Source: Darwinibacter acetoxidans_A
Lineage (GTDB): Bacteria > Bacillota > Limnochordia > Darwinibacteriales > Darwinibacteriaceae
Assembly (NCBI GenBank): GCA_041936745.1
Contig: JBHGWS010000081.1
Coordinates: 1 to 16,866 of the forward strand
DNA: 16,866 nucleotides
Direction: 5' to 3'
Of this stretch, positions 1 through 6,410 are shown piece by piece (the stretch's first letter is position 1; each line of letters starts with the position of its first letter). A program made the position numbers and the translations under genes. The notes under the pieces were generated by a model. That model was not told the origin of the DNA. It saw only the letters and a program-made list of their open reading frames with translations, and did no database searches.

Positions 1-932
1 TAGATGACTTCTTCCCCGGCGCCCTGGAAGCGTATACGTATAAAGGTAAGCTTTACGGCGTGCCCATGTCCATGACAGTGCACGTCATGCTGTTGAATCT
101 GGATCACTTTGAAGAAGCAGGTGTCGAGCCGCCGGTTAACGGCCAGTGGACCTGGGCTGAATTCGTCGAAAAGGCCAAAGCGCTGACTTTCGACAGCACG
201 GGGGATGGCGTGATCGATAAATACGGCTTCTCCACCTATATCCTAGAGGGTTACTACGAAGCCTGGCCTTTCTTTTACATGGACGGCGGCGAGCCCATCG
301 TCGGCAATGAATTTGGCTTCAATTCGCCGGAAGCGGTCAAAGCTATTCAAAAATTAGCTGATCTGAAATTGGTGGAAGGCGCCGCACCGGTTGAAATGGG
401 CAGCGCCGATGTAGGCGGGGTCTTTGGTGCCTTCGCCAGGGAAGGGGAGCGGCATGTGGCCATCGAGCCGTGGAACACCTGGGCGATAGCAACTGTGACA
501 AGCGAAGGGCCCAACTACGTGCCAAACATTATGGTCGCTGAATACCCCAGCGGTGAATTAGGCCATCCCGTCACATTAGGCGGGGCAGGCGGCTGGGTCG
601 TTATGCACCAGCGGGATCGGGATAAACTTGCCGTGATCGTTGAATTAGTGAAGTTTTTATCCACTGCCCAAGAGCAGTACACTTTCGCCACGGAATACGG
701 TACTTTCCCGGCCCGCAAATCGGCGGAGGCAATGGATCCCTTTGCGGATAAACCGCACATGAAAAGGGCGGCTGAAATGGTAGCACACGCAGTACCGATG
801 CCGGAACACCCCAACTGGATTCAAATTGATGAGCGCATTCAAGCGGAACTGCAGCTTGTTTTCGCCGGTGAAAAAACCGCGGAGCAAGCAATGGAAGACG
901 CTGCGAAACAGGTTCAGCGCCTGCTTCGCTAA
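1..932 (+). CDS. Extracellular sugar-binding protein of an ABC importer (family 1), 5' truncated
   Basis: This is the C-terminal part of a periplasmic or lipid-anchored solute-binding protein that would capture a sugar or oligosaccharide for the two permeases encoded next. The frame is open from base 3 to the TAA at 930-932, giving 309 visible residues; the N-terminus with any signal peptide and lipobox lies upstream of the window. The visible start resembles the family-1 pattern in which a YKGKLYGVP-type segment is followed by a hydrophobic strand (MLLNLDHFEEAGVEPP) and W-T-W-x-E-F. A calcium-loop-like stretch (DSTGDGVIDKYG) follows, and aromatic residues are abundant. The GTG at 60 is internal and not the start. 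The family call is firm from motifs and operon context; the substrate cannot be told. The downstream stem-loop probably sets its expression level relative to the permeases. Confidence 0.9.
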   Translation, partial: DDFFPGALEAYTYKGKLYGVPMSMTVHVMLLNLDHFEEAGVEPPVNGQWTWAEFVEKAKALTFDSTGDGVIDKYGFSTYILEGYYEAWPFFYMDGGEPIVGNEFGFNSPEAVKAIQKLADLKLVEGAAPVEMGSADVGGVFGAFAREGERHVAIEPWNTWAIATVTSEGPNYVPNIMVAEYPSGELGHPVTLGGAGGWVVMHQRDRDKLAVIVELVKFLSTAQEQYTFATEYGTFPARKSAEAMDPFADKPHMKRAAEMVAHAVPMPEHPNWIQIDERIQAELQLVFAGEKTAEQAMEDAAKQVQRLLR

Positions 933-941
933 AGCGGAAAA

Positions 942-975
942 GGTAGGGGCGTTGGCACCGCCGACGCCCCCCACC
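942..975 (+). other. Intergenic stem-loop between binding protein and permease genes
   Basis: An 11-bp stem (946-956 with 960-970, one T-G wobble) closes a 3-base ACC loop. It can be extended by GGT 942-944 pairing with ACC 973-975 across a small bulge. No T-run follows, so it is not a typical intrinsic terminator. It sits in the 62-base gap between the binding-protein stop and the permease ribosome binding site. In other sugar importers, structures at this place protect the upstream mRNA end and give more binding protein than permease. That role is inferred here. Confidence 0.7.
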
Positions 976-994
976 ACAGGAAGGGGAATGGCCG

Positions 995-1873
995 GTGTTT
1001 AGACAGATGTGGCAGAAGCGAGCAGGGTATCTTTTTATCCTGCCTAAATTTATTCTCTTTACGGTATTTGTCCTAATTCCCATCATTTGGTCCGTAGTTG
1101 TTTCCTTCCAAGAGTACAAAATTTTCGGCACCGAATGGGTTGGGTTTTTAAACTTCGGCGATGCCCTCCGGGATGATTTATTCTGGACCGCCGTTGTCAA
1201 TACTCTGCGTTATGCAGTTGTTGTCATGCCGGCAACGGTAATTATCGCACTGCTTTTAGCAACGTTAATCCACCCTCTGCGCAGAGGCTCGCAGACTTTT
1301 TTCCGCGCCGCTTTTTATCTGCCTACGGTGGCCTCCAGTGTAGTGATTTCCATGGTGTGGCGCTGGATTTTCCAAACCAGGTTCGGCCTGGCTAATTACC
1401 TTTTAAGCTTGGTTGGCTTAGGGCCCGTTAATTGGCTACACAGTTCCGCCTGGGCCTTAAGATCGGTGATCATTATGTCGGTGCTGACGCCGCCCGGCGT
1501 TGGCGTCATCCTTTATTTAGCCGCCATGGGCTCCATCCCGGAAAGTTTGTATGAAGCGGCGCGGATTGACGGGGCGAACCGGCTGACGCAGTGGTGGCGG
1601 ATTACGCTGCCGCTTTTAAAGCCCACGACGCTCTATTTAATGATCGTTTCCACCATCGGTACCTTCCAAGTTTTTGATCAAGTTATGCTGATGACGCAGG
1701 GCGGGCCCGGTTACGCCACTACGACTATCGTTCACCGCATTTACAATGTGGCATTTCGGGATTTCCAATTCGGTTACGCCGGCGCCATGTCCATGTTCTT
1801 ATTTGCCGTGATTATTTCCCTGGCTTTCATCCAGTCCAAGCTGGTAGCCAGCGATGTGGAATACAAGGGGTAG
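995..1873 (+). CDS. Sugar ABC transporter permease, MalF/UgpA-like
   Basis: This is an inner-membrane subunit of a CUT1 carbohydrate importer, one half of the transmembrane channel. The 292-residue product starts at GTG 995, preceded by AGGAAGGGG (978-986) at good spacing; the nearby ATG at 988 leads to a stop after four codons and is rejected. About six membrane segments are visible, the first at residues 13-37. The conserved cytoplasmic EAA loop, which docks the ATPase, is at about residues 187-210 (EAARIDGA, then W-R-I-T-L-P-L-L-K-P). The length is normal for the family. It lies 62 bases after the binding-protein gene and abuts the second permease gene. No ATP-binding subunit gene is present, as is common for CUT1 systems that share an MsmK/UgpC-type ATPase. 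Confidence 0.95.
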   Translation: MFRQMWQKRAGYLFILPKFILFTVFVLIPIIWSVVVSFQEYKIFGTEWVGFLNFGDALRDDLFWTAVVNTLRYAVVVMPATVIIALLLATLIHPLRRGSQTFFRAAFYLPTVASSVVISMVWRWIFQTRFGLANYLLSLVGLGPVNWLHSSAWALRSVIIMSVLTPPGVGVILYLAAMGSIPESLYEAARIDGANRLTQWWRITLPLLKPTTLYLMIVSTIGTFQVFDQVMLMTQGGPGYATTTIVHRIYNVAFRDFQFGYAGAMSMFLFAVIISLAFIQSKLVASDVEYKG

Positions 1874-1882
1874 GTGAATTTT

Positions 1883-2782
1883 ATGCTGCAGAGGATGAAA
1901 CTGTCCCGCTTGGGGCTTGGTGTCGTTTACGGGATTTTAATTTTATGGGCGCTGATTTCTTTAATACCCCTTTATTGGGTTTTCACAACGGCGCTGCAGC
2001 AGCCCGCTGAAGTGGCCATTATGCCGCCCAAATTTATCCCTTCCCTCTTCAGCCGCTATCTGCCGCTTCGCTTGGCGGGGGAGCGGGAGGCGGCAAAAGA
2101 TTTAGTCGACGGCGGGCTGCACAGCCTGCGGCTGCTGTTTCGGGCCACCCGCATTAACAGGTGGTTTTTAAACAGCCTGCTGATTTCTCTTTTGGCAACT
2201 GCGGGCATCTTGTTTTTGGATTCCCTGGCGGCCTTCAGCTTCGCCAAAAAAGAATTTCCCGGCCGTGATTTTCTGTTTTGGCTCATGGTCAGCACCATGA
2301 CAATTCCCGGCCAGGTGCTTTTGGTGCCCATGTTCATTGTCGTCAGGGAATTGGGGATCAACAACACGCCGTGGGCAATTTTGCTGCCCCAGCTTTCCAT
2401 GGTTTTCGGCGTTTTTTTGCTCCGCCAGTTTATGCAGACCATCCCCACCGAATTAATGGAAGCGGCGCGCATTGACGGAGCAGGCGAATTCGGCATTTAT
2501 TGGCGGGTGATGCTGCCTTTGGCCAAACCGGGATTGGCAACTCTCGCCATCTTAACTTTTACTTCCAGTTGGAATTCCTTCTTATGGCCTTTAATCGCGG
2601 TCCAAAAAGCGGAATGGTTTACCCTGCCCGTGGGGCTTAAGACACTGCAGGATCAAAATTTGGTCAACTACGGCTTATTAATGAGCGGTGCCGCCGTGGC
2701 GGCAATCCCTATGATTATCGTCTTTTTAGCCTTCCAACAGTATTTTGTGGCGGGGCTGACACTAGGCGGTGTGAAAGGTTAG
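1883..2782 (+). CDS. Sugar ABC transporter permease, MalG/UgpE-like
   Basis: This is the second transmembrane subunit of the same importer. A GTG at 1874 directly follows the stop of the previous gene, but ATG 1883 is preferred because the purine-rich AAGGGGTAGGTG ends 6 bases before it. This gives 299 residues. The EAA loop is at about residues 193-216 (EAARIDGAGEF, then W-R-V-M-L-P-L-A-K-P). About six membrane helices are visible. The segment between the first two helices (about residues 50-95) is longer than usual and carries a charged patch around LAGEREAAKDL before the usual N-R-W-F-L-N-S-L element. Translation is probably coupled to the upstream permease. The family call is firm; the substrate is unknown. 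Confidence 0.94.
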   Translation: MLQRMKLSRLGLGVVYGILILWALISLIPLYWVFTTALQQPAEVAIMPPKFIPSLFSRYLPLRLAGEREAAKDLVDGGLHSLRLLFRATRINRWFLNSLLISLLATAGILFLDSLAAFSFAKKEFPGRDFLFWLMVSTMTIPGQVLLVPMFIVVRELGINNTPWAILLPQLSMVFGVFLLRQFMQTIPTELMEAARIDGAGEFGIYWRVMLPLAKPGLATLAILTFTSSWNSFLWPLIAVQKAEWFTLPVGLKTLQDQNLVNYGLLMSGAAVAAIPMIIVFLAFQQYFVAGLTLGGVKG

Positions 2783-2843
2783 AGCAGGAGTTTTGCTGGT
2801 TATAGAGAAATGAACCGGAAACATTTAGAAATAGGGGTTGAAG

Positions 2844-3377
2844 ATGGAAAGAACACCAGTACAAAAACTAGTCCTTGCCGGTTTGTTTCTCGCTTTAGGT
2901 TTTCTCATGCCCTTTTTGACGGGCCAGCTTCAAGCTTTGGGCCAACAGCTTTTGCCCATGCACCTGCCGGTACTTTTAGGCGGTTTCGTCTTGGGCGGGC
3001 CTTTAGGCCTTGCCGTGGGCTTGGTCACACCGATTTTACGCAGTTTAATTTTCGGCATGCCGCCTCTTTTCCCCACGGCCGTGGCCATGAGTTTTGAATT
3101 GGCGGCTTATGGTTTTTTAACGGGCTTTTTCTATGCTGTATCGCAAAAAAGCACCCGGGCGGTCTACGCCAGCTTAATTGGGGCAATGATCGGCGGCCGC
3201 ATTGTCTGGGCCGCGGCCAGCCTTTTGCTTTACGGTTTGGCCGGCCGGGCTTTTACCTGGCAGGTCTTTTTGGGCGGTGCGTTTTTAAACGCCGTGCCGG
3301 GAATTATCGCCCAGCTTATTTTACTGCCTCCTTTAGTCCTCGCCTTGAAAAAAGGCAATTTTCTGCACAAGAGCTGA
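2844..3377 (+). CDS. ECF transporter S component (substrate-binding membrane protein)
   Basis: This is probably the integral-membrane substrate-capture subunit of an energy-coupling-factor importer, which brings in a vitamin or similar small molecule with a shared EcfAA'T module encoded elsewhere. The chosen start is ATG 2844, with AGGGG at 2833-2837 six bases upstream; the in-frame TTG at 2838 is too close to that site. The 177-residue product is almost entirely hydrophobic, with about six helices. It carries the signature of this family: M-H-L-P-V-L-L-G-G-F at residues 39-48 and a conserved P-I-L-R-S-L-I-F-G-M-P-P-L-F-P stretch near 63-77. It starts 61 bases after the sugar permease gene with no terminator between, so it may be co-transcribed, but it belongs to a different transport class. 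No riboswitch is evident in the short gap, so the substrate stays unassigned. Confidence 0.85.
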   Translation: MERTPVQKLVLAGLFLALGFLMPFLTGQLQALGQQLLPMHLPVLLGGFVLGGPLGLAVGLVTPILRSLIFGMPPLFPTAVAMSFELAAYGFLTGFFYAVSQKSTRAVYASLIGAMIGGRIVWAAASLLLYGLAGRAFTWQVFLGGAFLNAVPGIIAQLILLPPLVLALKKGNFLHKS

Positions 3378-3402
3378 GTCCGCCGCCGGGCGGGCTTTTT
3401 TT
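3378..3402 (+). terminator. Intrinsic terminator after the ECF S component gene
   Basis: A 7-bp GC-rich stem (3378-3384 with 3389-3395, one T-G wobble) with a 4-base GCCG loop is followed by seven T residues at 3396-3402. It begins directly after the TGA stop at 3375-3377. This is a textbook Rho-independent terminator and ends the importer/ECF transcription unit. Confidence 0.9.
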
Positions 3403-3489
3403 AAGCAGGCTTTCAGGCAGCGGCGGTGAAAACCTAAAAAAGGATAAATTTTGCAGGACAGATAGAAAAAGGCGGGATTAGGCGAAGAT

Positions 3490-3520
3490 ATATAAGAGCG
3501 GGAATATACATAGGTTGAGA
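3490..3520 (+). promoter_or_regulatory. Possible promoter region of the lipoprotein gene
   Basis: The 140-base gap between the terminator and the lipoprotein gene contains an AT-rich stretch with TATATAAG near 3489-3496 and ATATACATAGGTT near 3504-3516. The CATA element resembles the -10 of sporulation sigma factors, and the TATA element resembles a vegetative -10. No convincing partner -35 is seen for either. This is only the most likely promoter location, not a mapped promoter. Confidence 0.2.
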
Positions 3521-3542
3521 AGCCAATTAAGGAGAGATGGCG

Positions 3543-3914
3543 ATGCGCAGATTTTTATTGGTAGGCCTTGTTTTATCGGCTCTTTTATTCGCCGGGTGTG
3601 ACAGCGATGTTTTTTTGCGAGTAGATATCCCAATTGTCGTGAAACCGGCGCCCAGGTACAGAGCAGAGGTCAGCGGCTACGTTTCTTATGATTATTGGAC
3701 GCGTCATGTCAAACTAACTGACGGCTATAATTACGGCCGCTACTACGAGCCGTTAAGCGAGGCGAAAATTACCGTGCGGGAGACAGGGCAGGTAACCTAT
3801 ACGGACCGCAACGGGTATTTTCACTTAAGAGGCGTGCCCTACGGCTGGGTAACACTTGTTGTGGAACACCGCCGGATTAGAGAGAAGGTATCCTTTTCTG
3901 CCAGGTCGTATTGA
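3543..3914 (+). CDS. Small lipoprotein with one carboxypeptidase-regulatory-like (beta-sandwich) domain
   Basis: This is a 123-residue exported protein of unknown function. ATG 3543 is chosen because AAGGAG (3529-3534) lies 8 bases upstream; ATG 3537 would be only 2 bases away. Residues 1-18 form a lipoprotein signal peptide (two arginines, a hydrophobic core, then F-A-G) ending at Cys19, the predicted lipidated residue. The rest, from about residue 41, resembles a transthyretin-like or CarboxypepD_reg-like fold: an A-E-V-S-G-Y-V strand, then P-L-S-E-A-K-I-T-V, T-Y-T-D-R-N-G-Y-F-H-L-R-G-V-P-Y-G, and a final beta strand. Such domains usually serve as extracytoplasmic adhesion or scaffold modules and have no catalytic role of their own. 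A tyrosine-rich insert lies between the first two strands. The gene is monocistronic and converges with a spore protein gene. Confidence 0.75.
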   Translation: MRRFLLVGLVLSALLFAGCDSDVFLRVDIPIVVKPAPRYRAEVSGYVSYDYWTRHVKLTDGYNYGRYYEPLSEAKITVRETGQVTYTDRNGYFHLRGVPYGWVTLVVEHRRIREKVSFSARSY

Positions 3915-3941
3915 AATAGAGGGGCTGCCCCCTCTATTTCA
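3912..3941. terminator. Perfect 13-bp palindrome shared by two convergent genes (probable bidirectional terminator)
   Basis: TGAAATAGAGGGG (3912-3924) and its exact complement (3929-3941) flank a 4-base CTGC loop. The left arm contains the lipoprotein TGA stop, and the right arm contains the spore protein's TAG stop (minus strand, 3934-3936). The A/T-rich outer part of the stem can supply a short U stretch in each direction, but no separate long T-run follows. Termination for both strands is inferred from its position. Confidence 0.6.
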
Positions 3942-4119
3942 GCCGGCCTTCTTTTGCAAGCATTCGCTCGGCCCGCTCGATGGCGGCCCGTACTAAAGAG
4001 CCGGCCTCGCGGGTGGTGATGTTCCCCCAATCTCCGTCTTTCACTTTATCGTAGAAACCAAGTTCCTCCGCCAGTTCGTACTTTAAACGATCGGACATGA
4101 TTCCCCGACGACGCGGCAT
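3934..4119 (-). CDS. Small acid-soluble spore protein, alpha/beta type
   Basis: This family of DNA-binding proteins coats and protects spore DNA and is made late in the forespore. The 61-residue product (start MPRRRG, ATG at 4119) carries the family core L-K-Y-E-L-A-E-E-L-G-F, resembling the site cut by the germination protease GPR. It also has G-N-I-T-T-R-E-A-G at about residues 36-44 and a C-terminal L-V-R-A-A-I-E-R-A-E-R helix. It resembles the divergent clostridial branch of the family, which usually starts with a short arginine-rich tail. Upstream in-frame starts (ATG 4128, GTG 4131) are possible, but they lie on or too close to the GGGAG ribosome binding site. It is the only minus-strand gene here and shows the organism can sporulate. 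Confidence 0.85.
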   Translation of the reverse strand: MPRRRGIMSDRLKYELAEELGFYDKVKDGDWGNITTREAGSLVRAAIERAERMLAKEGRLK

Positions 4120-4128
4120 GCTGGTCAT

Positions 4129-4159
4129 CACTCCCGCCTATAGGTTGGGCGCGGGAGTG
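4129..4159 (-). promoter_or_regulatory. Inverted repeat covering the spore protein ribosome binding site
   Basis: CACTCCCGC (4129-4137) and GCGGGAGTG (4151-4159) are exact 9-base complements around a 13-base loop. Read on the minus strand, the 3' arm contains the GGGAG ribosome binding site of the spore protein gene, so a folded leader would hide it. Control of translation by this hairpin is an inference from position. Confidence 0.45.
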
Positions 4160-4192
4160 CTTAATTATGCTGGAAAACACTCCAAAACCACT

Positions 4193-4220
4193 TTGGTAGA
4201 CATCGGATCCCTAATATGTT
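4193..4220 (+). promoter_or_regulatory. Weak candidate promoter for the MATE gene
   Basis: TTGGTA (4193-4198) and TATGTT (4215-4220) are separated by 16 bases, each matching the vegetative consensus at four of six positions. Transcription would start about 40 bases before the chosen ATG. The match is modest, but it is the best candidate seen in this divergent intergenic region. Confidence 0.25.
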
Positions 4221-4269
4221 ACGATCTAATTACAAAGACAGGCATTTTTTGAGAGAAAAGGATATGATT

Positions 4270-5742
4270 ATGAAAGCGGAAAAAGTGGGCACTGCCCTGC
4301 AGGATGTTGGTACTGAAAAAAGAACGGCTTTAGATTATGTCCAGCCGGGGAAAGAAGACGACCGGGTAACCGGCCGGGTCAGCGGGAAATTACCCCAGGG
4401 GATCACCTCTTCCATGCTTTACTCGGATGTGGTCCGCATAGCCTGGCCTTCTTTAATTGAACTGACTTTAACCCAATTGACGTCCATGGCGGACTTAATG
4501 ATGGTGGGCCGGTTGGGCCCTTGGGCTATTACGGCTGTAGGTTTAACTGTACAGCCGAAATTTTTACTTATGACGATGTTTATGGCAATGAACGTGGGTG
4601 CAACGGCTCTGGTGGCGCGCTACCGCGGTGCGGGCAAGCCGGAAAAGGCTAACGAAATTTTACGGCAGGCCCTGTTATTGACTTTTACTTTATCCGCCTT
4701 GGCTTCCGCCCTCGGTTATATTTACTCGGAAACTTTAATTAAATTTATGGGTGCCGCGGAGGAAGCGACCTTGGCCGGCGGTACAACTTACCTGCAGATT
4801 CAAATGCTTGGTTTTGTGCCCATGGCTTTAACTACGACGATTACAGCCACCCTGCGGGGTGTGGGCAATACCCGCGTTGCCATGATTTATAATTTAATTT
4901 CTAACATTGTCAACGTGGCTTTAAACTACGTTTTAATTAACGGGCACTTCGGCTTTCCCCGCTTGGAATTGGCCGGGGCCTCTTTAGCCACCATCATCGG
5001 CCAAGCAGTGGCCTTTGTTTTGGCTGTAGGGGTTGTTTTACGGGGCAGCCATTATCTCCATTTGAAGCTGCGGCAGGGTTTCAAACCTATTTGGAATCAT
5101 TTGCGCAACATTTTCGACATCGGCATCCCCGCCATGATCGAACAGCTGGTTATGCGCACCGGTAATATCGTGTTTGTTAAAACGGTGGCTTCTTTAGGCA
5201 CGGTGGCCTATGCCACGCACCAGGTCAGCATGAATATCCATGCTTTATCTTTTATGACGGGCCAAGCCTTTGCCGTTTCCGCGACTTCTTTGGTGGGCCA
5301 AAGTCTAGGTAAGAGGCGCCCCGACATGGCGGAAAGCTATGCCAACCACACCAGGCGCTTAGGTATGGTAATTGCTTTTGTCCTCGCTTTTACAATTTTC
5401 TTTTTTGGCCGCCAAATAGTGGGGTTTTATACGGATGATCCCAGGATTATCGAAGAAGGGGCCCGCATCCTCAAGTTAATGGCACTGATCCAACCTTTCC
5501 AGTCGTCGCAGTTTATCTTAACGGGCGCTTTGCGCGGTGCGGGGGATACGCGGGCGACAGCTGTCATCATTTTCCTGACAGTGTTTTTAGTCAGGCCCAG
5601 TGTTGCTTGGACTAACGTTAACATCTTCGGCTGGGGTTTAATCGGTGCTTGGCTGGCCATGGTCGCCGATCAGCTGCTTCGGACAGCGCTGGTCCTCCTC
5701 CGTTATTATTCCGGCAAGTGGAAATTAAAGCGTTTCAAGTGA
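4270..5742 (+). CDS. MATE family multidrug/metabolite efflux transporter
   Basis: This is a cation-coupled antiporter of the MATE (NorM/DinF-like) family that would export drugs or metabolites across the cytoplasmic membrane. ATG 4270 is preferred because AAAAGGA (4256-4262) lies 7 bases upstream; earlier in-frame ATGs at 4216 and 4264 lack such a site. The 490-residue product has a hydrophilic N-terminal tail of about 48 residues, longer than usual, then about 12 helices in two homologous halves. The two halves show matching motifs: L-R-G-V-G-N-T-R in the first and L-R-G-A-G-D-T-R in the second, with A-x-x-x-V-G-Q-S-L-G-K-R at the start of the second half. The family call is firm; the substrate is unknown. 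It is followed after 10 bases by a membrane-anchored protein, probably in the same transcript. Confidence 0.93.
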   Translation: MKAEKVGTALQDVGTEKRTALDYVQPGKEDDRVTGRVSGKLPQGITSSMLYSDVVRIAWPSLIELTLTQLTSMADLMMVGRLGPWAITAVGLTVQPKFLLMTMFMAMNVGATALVARYRGAGKPEKANEILRQALLLTFTLSALASALGYIYSETLIKFMGAAEEATLAGGTTYLQIQMLGFVPMALTTTITATLRGVGNTRVAMIYNLISNIVNVALNYVLINGHFGFPRLELAGASLATIIGQAVAFVLAVGVVLRGSHYLHLKLRQGFKPIWNHLRNIFDIGIPAMIEQLVMRTGNIVFVKTVASLGTVAYATHQVSMNIHALSFMTGQAFAVSATSLVGQSLGKRRPDMAESYANHTRRLGMVIAFVLAFTIFFFGRQIVGFYTDDPRIIEEGARILKLMALIQPFQSSQFILTGALRGAGDTRATAVIIFLTVFLVRPSVAWTNVNIFGWGLIGAWLAMVADQLLRTALVLLRYYSGKWKLKRFK

Positions 5743-5752
5743 GGGATAGTTT

Positions 5753-6379
5753 GTGAATGACGGTTGGCGACTTACCATTTTAGCTTTTGTTGTTGTTTTT
5801 ATTACCGTTTTAGTGCTGTTTTGGGCCGCTCCCTTGAATCTTGAAGGGGCCGATGATGTGCGGGCTTACTTTCCCGCTTGGGCCGGGGCCCAGTATAAAT
5901 TTGCCGGTGAGGGGCTGGAGTTCGCGGCCTTCAGCCGCAAAATTACTTTTGCCGAAGATAACCGGCTGCAGATGGAAGATCTGAGCGGCACTAACTTGGC
6001 CCAGGTGGTGGAATGGGGAAAAGAGGAAATCAAGATTATCTACAGCCGGGAAGAGTTTTATTTAAATGAAAGCCTTTTAAACGAAGAACCGACGATGAAT
6101 TTAATTCTGCTGAAAGCTCCCCTAAAAGAAGGAGCTGTTTGGCAGGATGACTTCTTTACGCGGCAAATCACGGCCGTTGATCAGGTGGTGACTGTCCCTT
6201 TGGGTACTTTTCGGGCAGTCGTGGTAGTCAAGGCTGTAGGCGAACACTCCTCATTTTATGAATACTACGCTAAAAACATGGGCTTAATTAAAAGAGAAAC
6301 GATTTTCAGGGCTGAAAACAAGCAGCCCCGCGTAGTTTCCAGCCTGAAAGAAGTGACAATTACCCCTCAACTGCCCTAA
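5753..6379 (+). CDS. Membrane-anchored protein of unknown function (DUF3108/TapB-like beta domain)
   Basis: The 208-residue product has one N-terminal membrane anchor (about residues 7-27) and a beta-rich extracytoplasmic domain. The start is GTG 5753 with GAGGGA just upstream (5741-5746). The domain pattern includes Y-F-P-A-W-A-G-A-Q-Y-K-F near the start, L-K-E-G-A-V-W-Q, V-T-V-P-L-G-T-F-R-A-V-V-V-V, and F-Y-E-Y-Y-A-K-N-M-G-L-I-K-R-E. This 'P-x-G-T-F ... Y-x-Y-Y-A-x-x-x-G-L-I-K' layout is typical of DUF3108-like surface proteins whose role is not established. No catalytic motif is visible. The gene follows the MATE gene after 10 bases, and its stop codon is inside a terminator hairpin, so it closes that unit. 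The family assignment is from memory of the pattern. Confidence 0.7.
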   Translation: MNDGWRLTILAFVVVFITVLVLFWAAPLNLEGADDVRAYFPAWAGAQYKFAGEGLEFAAFSRKITFAEDNRLQMEDLSGTNLAQVVEWGKEEIKIIYSREEFYLNESLLNEEPTMNLILLKAPLKEGAVWQDDFFTRQITAVDQVVTVPLGTFRAVVVVKAVGEHSSFYEYYAKNMGLIKRETIFRAENKQPRVVSSLKEVTITPQLP

Positions 6380-6393
6380 GTTGAGGGTTTTTT
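6364..6393 (+). terminator. Intrinsic terminator overlapping the stop codon of the preceding gene
   Basis: A perfect 9-bp stem (CCCTCAACT 6364-6372 with AGTTGAGGG 6379-6387) and a 6-base loop are followed by six T residues at 6388-6393. The TAA stop (6377-6379) lies in the loop and the first base of the right arm. A ribosome finishing the upstream gene would cover the left arm, so translation may affect termination. The next gene begins only 17 bases after the T-run. Confidence 0.85.
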
Positions 6394-6410
6394 CAAAGGT
6401 GGTGGAATTT

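Noticed and set aside
601..1200. Minus-strand open frame of 199 codons across the binding protein/permease junction
   Set aside because: It lies opposite two clear genes, crosses the intergenic hairpin, and its translation (rich in Arg, Pro and Ser) resembles no known family.
2056..2496. Minus-strand open frame of 146 codons inside the MalG-like gene
   Set aside because: It is fully antisense to a conserved permease gene, including its EAA loop, with no ribosome binding site or domain of its own.
2783..2843. Riboswitch in front of the ECF S component gene
   Set aside because: The gap is only 61 bases, and no preQ1, THF, TPP or cobalamin signature could be matched.
4160..4215. Sigma-G promoter for the spore protein on the minus strand
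   Set aside because: A CATAATTA element is present on the minus strand, but no fitting -35 was found at 17-18 bases; too weak to call.
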